Source: Massilia sp. H6
GTDB lineage: Bacteria > Pseudomonadota > Gammaproteobacteria > Burkholderiales > Burkholderiaceae_D
NCBI RefSeq assembly: GCF_024802625.1
Contig: NZ_CP103371.1
Coordinates: 1 to 64,000 of the forward strand
Direction: 5' to 3'
DNA: 64,000 bases
In this document: one piece after another, positions 29,222-37,238 of the stretch
Layout: each line of letters opens with the position of its first letter
How positions within the stretch are numbered: the first letter of the stretch is position 1
Notes under the pieces: model-generated
What the model saw: only the letters and a program-made list of their open reading frames with translations
What the model was told of the DNA's origin: nothing
Databases searched by the model: none
Translations under genes and position numbers: made by a program

Positions 29222-29876
29222 TGAGCGAAATGAATTGTTAAATGTTGGGAGAAAGGCCTGCCGGTGAGGGGCCTTGAAATGCACGAGCTGACCTGGACAG
29301 AAAACGTGGAAAGCTGATGAGAAGAAATTTTACCGTCTGGAAAAATTCTGTGTTTGTCGTACGAAAAAAAATCTTCGGACGTTGTAACGGCTCCACACAA
29401 TTAAAACAACTTTATTAACTGTGTATCAACCAAATCCTGAGATTCGGGACTAAAAATTCAAAAATACCGAAATATGTAAGCAAATATTGCTGAAACTATC
29501 GAAAACCTTCAGTTCTGAAGCATTGTCAAAAAGCATCTATCAGAACATGGCCCAAACCTTGGCTGCCTAAATTGTATGCAAGCAGACATGACCAACTTGC
29601 GTGGCAAGACGATATATTCCAGGCAGCGACATTACACATCGGCATCTGCTTCAATTGTGAAATAGCGTGTCCTGCCTGGACGCACATCGCGTGATGCTGC
29701 TTGCCGGATCCGGTGCCTGGCGTGGACGTGTATTTCTGGTAACCCCGGCATTCGTGCATGCTGGCGTGTGACCTATGCTGCCGCGGGATCGGAATGCTGG
29801 TCTAACGCGTTGCCGTATCCCATGCAAAAACGGTAAAGTGGACATACTTACCACTTGACCCGGCCCGGAGAACAGC
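29222..29876. other. AT-rich intergenic region upstream of mrp operon
   Basis: This 655-base gap contains no convincing gene. From about 29290 to 29560 it is markedly AT-rich compared with its surroundings, with runs such as AAAAAAAATC near 29366 and TTAAAACAACTTTATTAACTG near 29401 (read as separate short tracts). It probably carries divergent promoters for the MFS gene and the mrp operon and may be recently acquired or a nucleoid-protein target. One operator-like inverted repeat is listed separately. Confidence 0.5.
29832..29860. promoter_or_regulatory. Operator-like inverted repeat upstream of mrp operon
   Basis: GGTAAAGTGG (29832-29841) and CCACTTGACC (29851-29860) are inverted repeats matching nine of ten bases with a nine-base spacer. 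It lies 16 bases before a small ORF and about 156 bases before mrpA, a position suited to a dimeric regulator. Confidence 0.35.
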
Positions 29877-30011
29877 GTGAACGACAGTACCCATGCTTTC
29901 CCTCCATGGCACCCGCTGCTTGCAAGCGGCCTGCGTGCGGGCCGCAACCGGAACGCAGCGGCGATGGCTGACGGCCGCATCCAACCGGGCCGTCGCCCGC
30001 ACGGGAGCTGA
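29877..30011 (+). CDS. Candidate 44-residue upstream ORF of mrpA
   Basis: GTG 29877 follows GGAG at a seven-base spacing and opens a 44-codon frame ending at TGA 30009-30011, five bases before the mrpA ATG. The peptide is Arg, Pro and Ala-rich with no recognised domain. It may be a coupling leader peptide for mrpA or chance; the clean ribosome site and tight spacing are the only evidence. Confidence 0.3.
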   Translation: MNDSTHAFPPWHPLLASGLRAGRNRNAAAMADGRIQPGRRPHGS

Positions 30012-30016
30012 GCGGC

Positions 30017-32947
30017 ATGCTCCTGTTGCTGCTCCTGCTGCCCTTTGCCGCTGCCATCGTCGCCGCCAGCATGCCGGGCAAGTCGCGTGAGCGCCCGGCG
30101 GCCGTCGCCGGTAGCGCCACCCTGGTGGCGCTGCTGCTGGCCATTTCCCAGTTCAAGAATATTGCCAGCGGCGAGGTGCCGCAGGAGCGCTTCGCCTGGC
30201 TGCCTGCGCTCGGCCTCGACATTATCCTGCGCATGGATGGCCTGGCCTGGGTGTTCACCATCATGGTGCTGGGCATCGGCCTGCTGGTGCTGCTGTATGC
30301 GCGCTACTACATGTCGCGGCGCGACCCGGTGCCGCGCTTTTACGCCTATATCATGGCGTTCATGGGCGCGATGCTCGGCGTGGTGCTGTCGGGTAACCTG
30401 ATCCAGCTGGTGGTGTTCTGGGAACTCACCAGCGTTACGTCTTTCCTGCTCATCGGTTACTGGCAAGAGCGCAACGACGCGCGGCGCGGCGCACGCATGG
30501 CCTTCACGGTCACCACCGTCGGCGGCCTGTGCCTGCTGGCCGGCGTGCTGCTGCTGGGCCAGATGGCGGGCAGCTACGAGCTCGAGACCGTGCTGGGTGC
30601 AGGCAACCTGATCCGGGCGCATGACTGGTACGTGCCAACGCTGGTGCTGGTGCTGCTGGGCGCACTGACCAAGAGCGCGCAATTTCCCTTCCACTTCTGG
30701 CTGCCGCATGCAATGGCCGCGCCGACACCGGTGTCGGCCTACCTGCACTCGGCCACCATGGTCAAGGCCGGCATTTTCCTGCTAATTCGCCTGTGGCCGG
30801 CCCTGGCCGGCTCCGAGCAATGGTTCTGGATCCTGGGCTCAGCCGGGGTCTGCACCCTGCTGCTGGGATCCTTCTTTGCGATCTTCCAGCACGACATGAA
30901 GGGGCTGCTCGCCTATTCCACCATCAGCCACCTGGGCCTGATCACAGTGCTGATGAGCATCGGCACGCCGCTATCGGTGGTGGCAGCGATTTTCCACACC
31001 ATGAACCATGCTGTATTCAAGGCTTCGTTGTTCATGGCCGTAGGCATTATCGACCACGAATCCGGTACCCGCGACATGCGCCAGCTGCGTGGCCTCAAGC
31101 GCGCCATGCCGCATACCGCGGCACTGGCCATCGTGGCCAGTGCCGCCATGGCCGGGGTGCCGCTGATGAACGGCTTCCTGTCGAAAGAAATGTTCTTTGC
31201 CCAGACCATGATCGTGGGCGGTACCGACAACTGGTGGATGTCGGTGGCCGCGGTGCTCATGGGCCTGTTCAGCGTGGTGTATTCGCTGCGCTTCATCAGC
31301 GTGTTCTTCGGGCCGCTGGCGCGCGATTTGCCGGACGAACCGCACGAGCCGGCGCGCTGGATGCGGGTGCCGATCGAATGCCTGGTGCTGCTGTGCATTG
31401 CGGTCGGCGTGATGCCCGAGCGCGTGGTGGGCGACGTGCTGGCGGTGGCGGCGGTCTCGGTGCTCGGCCCCACCATGCCGGCCTACGACCTGGCGATCTG
31501 GCACGGCTTCAACCTGCCTTTCATGATGAGCCTGGTGGCCCTGGGCGGTGGCGTATTGTGCTACCTGCTGCTGCGCTACCGCTTCGAGCTGGCCCAGCGC
31601 GACCGGGTGCCGCTGCTGCATCGCCTGAAGGGCGCGCAACTCTACGAAAGCGCCATGCTCGGAATGTCGCAGGGCGCCGCCTGGCTGATCCGCCTGGCCG
31701 GCACGCGCCGGCTGCAGCCGCAGTTGCTGGTGCTGCTGAGCGCTTTTGTAGCGGCGCCTTTGCTGCTGACCCAGCCGCACTGGCCGGCGCTGGATAGCTG
31801 GTCCGGGCCGGCGCTCGGCGATATCCACCCCTTGTTCGCGCTACTCTGGCTGATCGGCGCCGGTAGCGCGCTGGCCGCTGCCTGGAAGGCCAAATACCAC
31901 CGGCTGGCGGCGCTGGCGCTGGTCGGCGCCACCGGCGTGGCCACCAGCGTCACCTTCCTGTGGCTGTCGGCCCCCGACCTGGCGCTGACCCAGCTGATGG
32001 TCGAAACCGTCACCACGGTGCTGATCCTGCTCGGATTGCGCTGGCTGCCGCCGCGTTTGCGCCCTCCCCACCTGGCCGAGCGCGCGCCGCGCAGCACCCG
32101 GTTGCGGCGCGCCCGCGACGCGGCGGTGGCGGTGGCGGGCGGCCTGGTGCTGGCCGTGGCAAGCTATGCGGTGCTGAACCAGCCGGCCGTGCCCAGCATC
32201 CGCGATTTCTTCGTGCTGCGCGCGCTGACCGAAGGTGGCGGCGCAAATGTCGTCAACGTGCTGCTGGTCGACTTCCGCAGCATCGACACCCTGGGCGAGA
32301 TCACGGTGCTGGCGGCGGTGGCACTGACCGTCTACGCGCTGCTGCGCCGCTTCCGCCCGGCGCCGGAAAGCATCGCCATTCCGCTGCAGCAGGCCAGCGA
32401 CGTCGATCCGGCCATCACCCAGAAACCGGCGCAGCAGGCGCGCGACGGCTACCTGATGATCCACGCGGTCTACCTGCGCTTCCTGCTGCCGGTGATGGGC
32501 GTGATCGCCGTGTATTTCTTCATGCGCGGCCATAACCTGCCGGGCGGCGGTTTCGTCGCCGGCCTGATCTTCGCCACCGCCCTCATCGTGCAGTACATGG
32601 TGGCCGGTACCGACTGGGTCGAATCGCACCTGCGCCTGCGGCCGCACCAGTGGATCGGCTGGGGCCTGGTATGCGCCTGCGCCACCGGCCTGGGCGCCTG
32701 GCTGCTCGGCTATCCGTTCCTGACCAGCCACACCGCCCACGTTACGCTGCCGCTGCTGGGCGAGCTGCACCTGCCCTCGGCCTTCGTGTTCGACCTCGGC
32801 GTATTCTTTGTGGTGGTCGGCACTACCATGCTGATCCTGGTGGCGCTGGCGCACCAGTCGCTGCGTAGCCGCCGCGCGCCATCCGGGGTCAGCGCCAGCC
32901 GCAAGGCAGTGCTGGCGATACTTCCGCCCACCAAGGAGATCAGGTAA
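30017..32947 (+). CDS. mrpA: Monovalent cation/H+ antiporter subunit A fused to B
   Basis: The 976-residue inner-membrane protein is the large subunit of the multisubunit Na+(K+)/H+ antiporter. It begins with an NuoL-like proton channel of about fourteen helices, with the key helix motif LTSVTSFLLIGYW near residue 138 and TKSAQFPFHFWLPHAMAAPTPVSAYLHS near 218 in two recognised parts. The C-terminal portion after about residue 800 is the MrpB-like domain (FFMRGHNLPGGGFVAGLI and an MnhB-type helix set), so A and B are fused as in PhaAB-type systems. Its stop overlaps the mrpC ATG by one base. Together the six genes should support sodium, potassium and pH homeostasis. Confidence 0.95.
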   Translation: MLLLLLLLPFAAAIVAASMPGKSRERPAAVAGSATLVALLLAISQFKNIASGEVPQERFAWLPALGLDIILRMDGLAWVFTIMVLGIGLLVLLYARYYMSRRDPVPRFYAYIMAFMGAMLGVVLSGNLIQLVVFWELTSVTSFLLIGYWQERNDARRGARMAFTVTTVGGLCLLAGVLLLGQMAGSYELETVLGAGNLIRAHDWYVPTLVLVLLGALTKSAQFPFHFWLPHAMAAPTPVSAYLHSATMVKAGIFLLIRLWPALAGSEQWFWILGSAGVCTLLLGSFFAIFQHDMKGLLAYSTISHLGLITVLMSIGTPLSVVAAIFHTMNHAVFKASLFMAVGIIDHESGTRDMRQLRGLKRAMPHTAALAIVASAAMAGVPLMNGFLSKEMFFAQTMIVGGTDNWWMSVAAVLMGLFSVVYSLRFISVFFGPLARDLPDEPHEPARWMRVPIECLVLLCIAVGVMPERVVGDVLAVAAVSVLGPTMPAYDLAIWHGFNLPFMMSLVALGGGVLCYLLLRYRFELAQRDRVPLLHRLKGAQLYESAMLGMSQGAAWLIRLAGTRRLQPQLLVLLSAFVAAPLLLTQPHWPALDSWSGPALGDIHPLFALLWLIGAGSALAAAWKAKYHRLAALALVGATGVATSVTFLWLSAPDLALTQLMVETVTTVLILLGLRWLPPRLRPPHLAERAPRSTRLRRARDAAVAVAGGLVLAVASYAVLNQPAVPSIRDFFVLRALTEGGGANVVNVLLVDFRSIDTLGEITVLAAVALTVYALLRRFRPAPESIAIPLQQASDVDPAITQKPAQQARDGYLMIHAVYLRFLLPVMGVIAVYFFMRGHNLPGGGFVAGLIFATALIVQYMVAGTDWVESHLRLRPHQWIGWGLVCACATGLGAWLLGYPFLTSHTAHVTLPLLGELHLPSAFVFDLGVFFVVVGTTMLILVALAHQSLRSRRAPSGVSASRKAVLAILPPTKEIR

Positions 32948-33291
32948 TGGAGTTCGTCATGGCGCTGGCCATCGGCATCGTGTTTGGCTCGGGCATCTGG
33001 CTGGTGCTGCGTCCGCGCAGCTTCCAGGTCTTGATCGGGTTGTTGCTGATGTCGTACGCCGTCAACCTGTTCATCTTCGCCATGGGCGGGCTGACCGTGG
33101 ACCGGCCGCCCCTTACTCCCAGCGGCACGGTGCCCGACCCGGCGGCCCTGGCCGACCCCTTGCCGCAGGCGCTGGTGCTCACCGCGATCGTCATCGGCTT
33201 CGCCACGACCGCGCTCTACCTGGTGGTCATGATCGGCGCACGCGGCCTGACCGGCACCGACCATGTCGATGGCGAGGAGCCTGAAGCATGA
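32947..33291 (+). CDS. mrpC: Monovalent cation/H+ antiporter subunit C
   Basis: The 114-residue protein has three membrane helices and resembles NuoK, the complex I subunit related to MrpC. It begins MEFVMALAIGIVFGSGIWLVL and contains the conserved YAVNLFIFAMGG in the second helix and ALVLTAIVIGFATTALYLVVM in the third, a region that carries proton-path residues. Its start overlaps the mrpA stop by one base (TAATG) and its end overlaps mrpD by four, so the genes are translationally coupled. Confidence 0.93.
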   Translation: MEFVMALAIGIVFGSGIWLVLRPRSFQVLIGLLLMSYAVNLFIFAMGGLTVDRPPLTPSGTVPDPAALADPLPQALVLTAIVIGFATTALYLVVMIGARGLTGTDHVDGEEPEA

Positions 33292-34913
33292 GTCTTGACT
33301 GGACCTTGCACCTGGTGATCCTGCCGGTTTTGCTGCCGCTGCTGAGCGGCGCGGTGCTGGCCACGGTCAAGCAAGGCCGGCACCGCCTGAAGTTCGCGCT
33401 GTCGTATGGCTGCGCGCTGGCGCTGCTGGGCAATGCGCTGGCGCTGGCCGGCCTGGCCGACGGCGACTGGCCCGACGGGATCGGCGTGTATTTCGGCGCC
33501 AACTGGGCCGCGCCGTTCGGTATCGCGCTGGTGGCAGACCGCTTGTCTGCCGCCATGCTGGTGCTCACGGCGCTGCTGGCGCTGGCGGCCCTGCATTACG
33601 CACAGCCGCGCTGGAGCCGCATCGGCGTGCACTTCCACTCGCTGTTCCAGCTCCTGCTCATGGGGATCAATGGGGCCTTCCTGACGCACGACCTGTTCAA
33701 CCTGTTCGTGTTCTTCGAGGTGATGCTGGCGGCCTCGTATGGCCTGGTGCTGCACGGGTACAACGCCGCGCGCCTGCGCGCCAGCTTGCAGTACATCGCC
33801 GTGAACCTGGTCGCCGCCTTGTTCTTTCTGGTCGGCGTAGCCCTGATCTACGCGACCACCGGCACCCTGAACATGGCCGACATGGCAGGACGGATTGGCG
33901 CCATGGCCGTGGGCGACATTGGCTTGCTCAAGACCGGGGTGGCGGTACTGGCGCTGGCCTTCCTGGTAAAGAGCGCCATGTGGCCGCTGGGCTTCTGGCT
34001 GCCCACCACCTATGCCGCCGCATCGCCGCCAGTCACGGTGATGCTGGTGCTGATGACCAAGGTCGGCACCTATGTCGTGCTGCGGATCTGGCTGCTGGCA
34101 TTCCCCGAAAGCGCCGGCGAGATGGCGCACTACGGCTACCAGGTGCTGCTGTGGGGCGGCATGGCGACCATCGTGTTCGGCGCCGCCGGCATGCTGGCCA
34201 CCGATACCGCCGGCCGCCTGGCGGGCTACGCGGCGGTCGTCTCGTCCGGCACCCTGCTGGCCGTGATCGGCTACGGCCAGGCCTCGCTCGTCACCGCCGG
34301 CCTGTACTACTTTGTTGTGTCCACCGTGGCCCTGACTGCCTTTGTGCTGCTGATTGAACTCATCGACCGCATCCGCACTCCGGCGGCGGCGCTGCTGGCG
34401 CTGACCGCCGAAGCCTATGCGGTCGAAGACACGCCGGCCGAACCGAAGGGCAAGGGTGTGCCTGCCGCCATGGCTTTCTTGTCACTGGCCTTTGCCGCCT
34501 GCGCGTTGACCATTTCGGGTCTGCCACCGCTCTCGGGCTTCGTCGCCAAGTTCGGCATGTTCCATGCGCTGCTCAATCCGGAAGCGGGCGCGCCGGCGAT
34601 TGCCGTTGCCGGCTGGACTTTCATGGCGCTGGTGTTCGTCTCTGGCCTGATCGCCATCGTATCGTTGATGCGCTTTGGCGTGCGCACCTTCTGGACCGCC
34701 GAAGCGGCCGGCCCGCCACGTCTGCATACCGCCGAGGTGATGCCGGTGGCGGCGCTGCTGACCGTCTCGATCCTGCTCACGGTGCAGGCCGAACCCATAT
34801 TCGCCTATCTTGACCGCGCCAGTGCCGACATTCACCGTCCGGCCTTGTACATCGACCGGGTATTGGGCACGCCGCCAGTACCCGGCCCCATCCCCCCGGC
34901 GGAGGCGCCATGA
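33288..34913 (+). CDS. mrpD: Monovalent cation/H+ antiporter subunit D
   Basis: The 541-residue protein is an NuoL/M/N-type proton channel of about fourteen helices. It has LFVFFEVMLAASYGLVLHG near residue 140, containing the essential helix-five Glu, and KSAMWPLGFWLPTTYAAASPPVTVM near 225 (read as KSAMWPLGFWLP and YAAASPPVTV), containing the central Lys of the channel. A long cytoplasmic insertion with Glu/Pro lies between late helices. It overlaps both neighbours by four bases. Length is slightly above the usual 490-500 residues because of that insertion and a C-terminal tail. Confidence 0.94.
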   Translation: MSLDWTLHLVILPVLLPLLSGAVLATVKQGRHRLKFALSYGCALALLGNALALAGLADGDWPDGIGVYFGANWAAPFGIALVADRLSAAMLVLTALLALAALHYAQPRWSRIGVHFHSLFQLLLMGINGAFLTHDLFNLFVFFEVMLAASYGLVLHGYNAARLRASLQYIAVNLVAALFFLVGVALIYATTGTLNMADMAGRIGAMAVGDIGLLKTGVAVLALAFLVKSAMWPLGFWLPTTYAAASPPVTVMLVLMTKVGTYVVLRIWLLAFPESAGEMAHYGYQVLLWGGMATIVFGAAGMLATDTAGRLAGYAAVVSSGTLLAVIGYGQASLVTAGLYYFVVSTVALTAFVLLIELIDRIRTPAAALLALTAEAYAVEDTPAEPKGKGVPAAMAFLSLAFAACALTISGLPPLSGFVAKFGMFHALLNPEAGAPAIAVAGWTFMALVFVSGLIAIVSLMRFGVRTFWTAEAAGPPRLHTAEVMPVAALLTVSILLTVQAEPIFAYLDRASADIHRPALYIDRVLGTPPVPGPIPPAEAP

Positions 34914-35413
34914 TCCCCTGGCTGCCCTTTCCCATCGTGTCGCTGGCGCTGTGCGCGCTGTGGCTGCTGCTTAACCAGACGCTCGACCCGGCCAACCTGC
35001 TGTTCGGGGCAGCCCTGGGCATCGCGGCGCCGCTGCTGTCGCGCCGGCTGCAGCCGCTCGGCTACCCGCGCCTGCACGCGCCGCTCACCGCCGTGCGCCT
35101 GATCGCGGTGGCGACGGTAGAAATCGTGCGCTCCTGCTTCAACGTCTGCTACGTCATCTTGTTCCGCGATTTCAGCACCGTCAAATCGCAGTTCATCCGC
35201 ATTCCCCTGGACTTGCACGATCCTTATGGCCTGGCGATGCTGGCCTGCCTGATCAACATGACACCCGGTACGGTGCTGGTCGAGATCTTCCCAGACCAGC
35301 ACGAGATGTCGCTGCACGTTTTCGACCTGCATGACGAGACCTGGTGGGTCGAGATGATCAAGACACGCTACGAGCAGCCCCTGATCGCGATCTTTGAAAC
35401 CGCCCCCGTTTAA
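34910..35413 (+). CDS. mrpE: Monovalent cation/H+ antiporter subunit E
   Basis: The 167-residue protein has two or three N-terminal hydrophobic segments and a soluble C-terminal domain. The stretch LACLINMTPGTVLVEIFPD near residue 115 and MSLHVFDLHDE near 140 are MrpE family signatures. MrpE is a small accessory membrane subunit needed for assembly and stability of the complex. Its start overlaps mrpD by four bases, and it is followed by a 14-base gap before mrpF. Confidence 0.92.
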   Translation: MIPWLPFPIVSLALCALWLLLNQTLDPANLLFGAALGIAAPLLSRRLQPLGYPRLHAPLTAVRLIAVATVEIVRSCFNVCYVILFRDFSTVKSQFIRIPLDLHDPYGLAMLACLINMTPGTVLVEIFPDQHEMSLHVFDLHDETWWVEMIKTRYEQPLIAIFETAPV

Positions 35414-35427
35414 ATCGGAGAATGACT

Positions 35428-35706
35428 ATGGACACCCTGCTCGAGCTGTCAATTGGCTACGCCATGGTTTGCGTACTGGCCGCGATGGCCTTGTGCGCCA
35501 TGCGCCTGTTGCTCGGTCCTTCGGCACATGACCGGGTACTGGCGCTGGACACGCTCTGGATGTGCGGCATGCTGCTGGCCATCGTGCTGGGCATCCGCTT
35601 CGGTACCCAGGTCTATTTCGAAGTGGCGATCCTGGTCGCGCTGCTGGGTTTTGTGTCGACCGTGGCGATGGCGAAATTCCTGATGCGCGGGGAGATCATC
35701 GAATGA
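35428..35706 (+). CDS. mrpF: Monovalent cation/H+ antiporter subunit F
   Basis: The 92-residue protein has three helices with the MrpF core LLGPSAHDRVLALDTLW near residue 30. MrpF carries an essential acidic residue in the membrane and is required for antiport. I chose ATG 35428 because GGAG at 35417-35420 is seven bases upstream; an in-frame ATG at 35422 is only one base from that site and is unlikely. The stop overlaps mrpG by four bases. Confidence 0.92.
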   Translation: MDTLLELSIGYAMVCVLAAMALCAMRLLLGPSAHDRVLALDTLWMCGMLLAIVLGIRFGTQVYFEVAILVALLGFVSTVAMAKFLMRGEIIE

Positions 35707-36116
35707 GCCCGGCCTCGAACAGCATCGAGCATCTGCCCGGCTGGGCGGCGCTGCCGGTGGCGCTGCTGCTGATACTGGGCGCCACCATCATCCTGATCGG
35801 CGCTCTTGGCCTGCTGCGCCTGCCCACGTTTTATCAACGTATTCACGGACCGGCCATCACCGTGACGCTCGGCGCCGGCTGCCTGCTGCTGGCCTCGATG
35901 GTCTATTTCACCGTCACCCAGTCGCGCCTGGTGATCCACGAGATCGTCATCTCGCTATTTCTGCTCATGACCGCGCCGGTGGTGGCAATGACGATCATGC
36001 GAGCCGCGGTCTACCGCGACCTGCGGGCGCGCAAGCACGAGACCGGAGCGACCGAAGGCGACGTGTACGCCATTGCCGACGATGAGCCCGACAAGGCGCC
36101 GGAGGCGCCGCCATGA
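35703..36116 (+). CDS. mrpG: Monovalent cation/H+ antiporter subunit G
   Basis: The 137-residue protein has three helices and the MrpG signature LGLLRLPTFYQRIHGPAITVTLG near residue 40 (seen as RLPTFYQRIHGPA). The C-terminal tail after about residue 105 is cytoplasmic and acidic. It is the last gene of the six-gene operon, coupled to mrpF by a four-base overlap. A hairpin with a T run follows 50 bases later. Confidence 0.93.
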   Translation: MSPASNSIEHLPGWAALPVALLLILGATIILIGALGLLRLPTFYQRIHGPAITVTLGAGCLLLASMVYFTVTQSRLVIHEIVISLFLLMTAPVVAMTIMRAAVYRDLRARKHETGATEGDVYAIADDEPDKAPEAPP

Positions 36117-36166
36117 CGTGCCGCAGCCAGGGATGCTGGCAAGGCTGCCGGGTCCGCCCTGTCGGG

Positions 36167-36188
36167 GCCGCTTAAGCGGCAGCTTTTT
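36167..36188 (+). terminator. Intrinsic terminator of mrp operon
   Basis: GCCGCTTAAGCGGC (36167-36180) is a perfect self-complementary stem followed by AGC and TTTTT at 36184-36188. Confidence 0.75.
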
Positions 36189-36230
36189 AGTCGCGCAATT
36201 CGCGCCGCAAGATCTTGTGCAGACGATAAA

Positions 36231-36261
36231 ATGCCCCGCTTGTCGGTGACATGCGGGGCAT
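36231..36261 (-). terminator. Intrinsic terminator of ssb
   Basis: ATGCCCCGC (36231-36239) pairs with GCGGGGCAT (36253-36261). On the minus strand the stem is followed by TTTTA, as expected for the end of the ssb transcript. Confidence 0.7.
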
Positions 36262-36288
36262 CGATGACTGCTTCTTTGCGGCTAGGCG

Positions 36289-36795
36289 TCAGAACGGGAT
36301 GTCGTCATCCATATCCGAGAAGTTCGGCGCCGGTTTCGGCTGCGGACGGGCCGCCGGTGCCGGAGGCGCCTGGCGTGGCGCTGGGCGCTGTTGCTGCTGT
36401 TGTGGCTCGTAGCCACCGCCGTCATCCATGCCGCCGCCCATGTCGTTGCCGCCCATGCCCTGGCGACCGCCCAGCATTTGCATGTTTTCGGCGATGATGT
36501 CGGTCGCGTAGCGCTCGATGCCATCCTTGTCGGTGTACTTGCGAGTCTGCAGGCGGCCTTCGACGTAGACCGACGAGCCCTTTTTCAGGTACTGGCCGAC
36601 GATCTCGGCCAGGCGGCCGAAGAACGAGATGCGGTGCCACTCGGTCAGCTCTTTCTGCTCGCCGGTGTTCTTGTCTTTCGACTTGTACGAGGTGGCTACT
36701 GCGATATTGGCGATCGCGTCGCCGCTCGGCATGTAGCGGATTTCCGGGTCGCGGCCCAGGTTGCCGACGATAATGACCTTGTTAACTGATGCCAT
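36289..36795 (-). CDS. ssb: Single-stranded DNA-binding protein
   Basis: SSB coats single-stranded DNA as a tetramer in replication, recombination and repair. The 168-residue product has the OB fold (residues 1-110: [20 protein letters not shown], then [13 protein letters not shown] and [19 protein letters not shown]), a flexible Gly/Gln/Pro-rich linker (about 112-157), and the acidic tail DMDDDIPF that binds partner proteins. ATG 36795 has GGAG seven bases upstream. It is divergent from uvrA; candidate LexA boxes lie in the shared upstream region. Confidence 0.96.
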   Translation of the reverse strand: MASVNKVIIVGNLGRDPEIRYMPSGDAIANIAVATSYKSKDKNTGEQKELTEWHRISFFGRLAEIVGQYLKKGSSVYVEGRLQTRKYTDKDGIERYATDIIAENMQMLGGRQGMGGNDMGGGMDDGGGYEPQQQQQRPAPRQAPPAPAARPQPKPAPNFSDMDDDIPF

Positions 36796-37085
36796 GGTAT
36801 TACTCCAATTAATTTTGTAGAGCCCTGACTCTGCGCGTTTCTAAGCGTCAGGGAACGAGGTGTTGCAGTCAACTATTATGAGGCCGAAGGGCCTCTAACT
36901 CAACGTAGATTTGCGACCGGCGGGTCGGCGTCGGACAGCATGCACCGAGCCGCACAAACCGTCGCATCCAGGTTCACACTCGCACGGAAAAAATTATTTC
37001 AGGAAGCTGAACGCTTTGTCATTGAACAGCAGCGGAAACGGCCCACATACGAATGTCCCTGCCGAACCCTGCTGTCGAAAACCGG

Positions 37086-37101
37086 CTGTAATTGTATCCT
37101 G
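37086..37101. promoter_or_regulatory. Candidate LexA box upstream of uvrA (site 1)
   Basis: CTGTAATTGTATCCTG has a perfect left half (CTGT) and an imperfect right half. It matches 13 of 16 positions of the perfect dinB box in this window. It is 138 bases before the uvrA ATG. Confidence 0.4.
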
Positions 37102-37115
37102 GCGGCACAAAAGTG

Positions 37116-37131
37116 CTGGATGGACGTACAG
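37116..37131. promoter_or_regulatory. Candidate LexA box upstream of uvrA (site 2)
   Basis: CTGGATGGACGTACAG fits CTGT-N8-ACAG with one mismatch in the left half. It lies 30 bases after site 1 and 108 bases before the uvrA ATG. Confidence 0.35.
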
Positions 37132-37238
37132 CATTTCCGAAAACGGGCTACACTAATGGGTTCCCCTGATAGGCCCGCTCACCGCGACCGTTTCTTGTGC
37201 GCCGGCCCCGCAAACTTATTGAAAGCCTCCAACATCTA

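Larger units (their letters stand above)
36796..37238. other. Divergent regulatory region between ssb and uvrA
   Basis: The 443-base gap carries no convincing gene. It contains a small GAGGCC-GAAG-GGCCTC hairpin (36880-36895), A/T tracts near 36990, and two LexA-like sites (listed separately) nearer uvrA. Confidence 0.5.
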
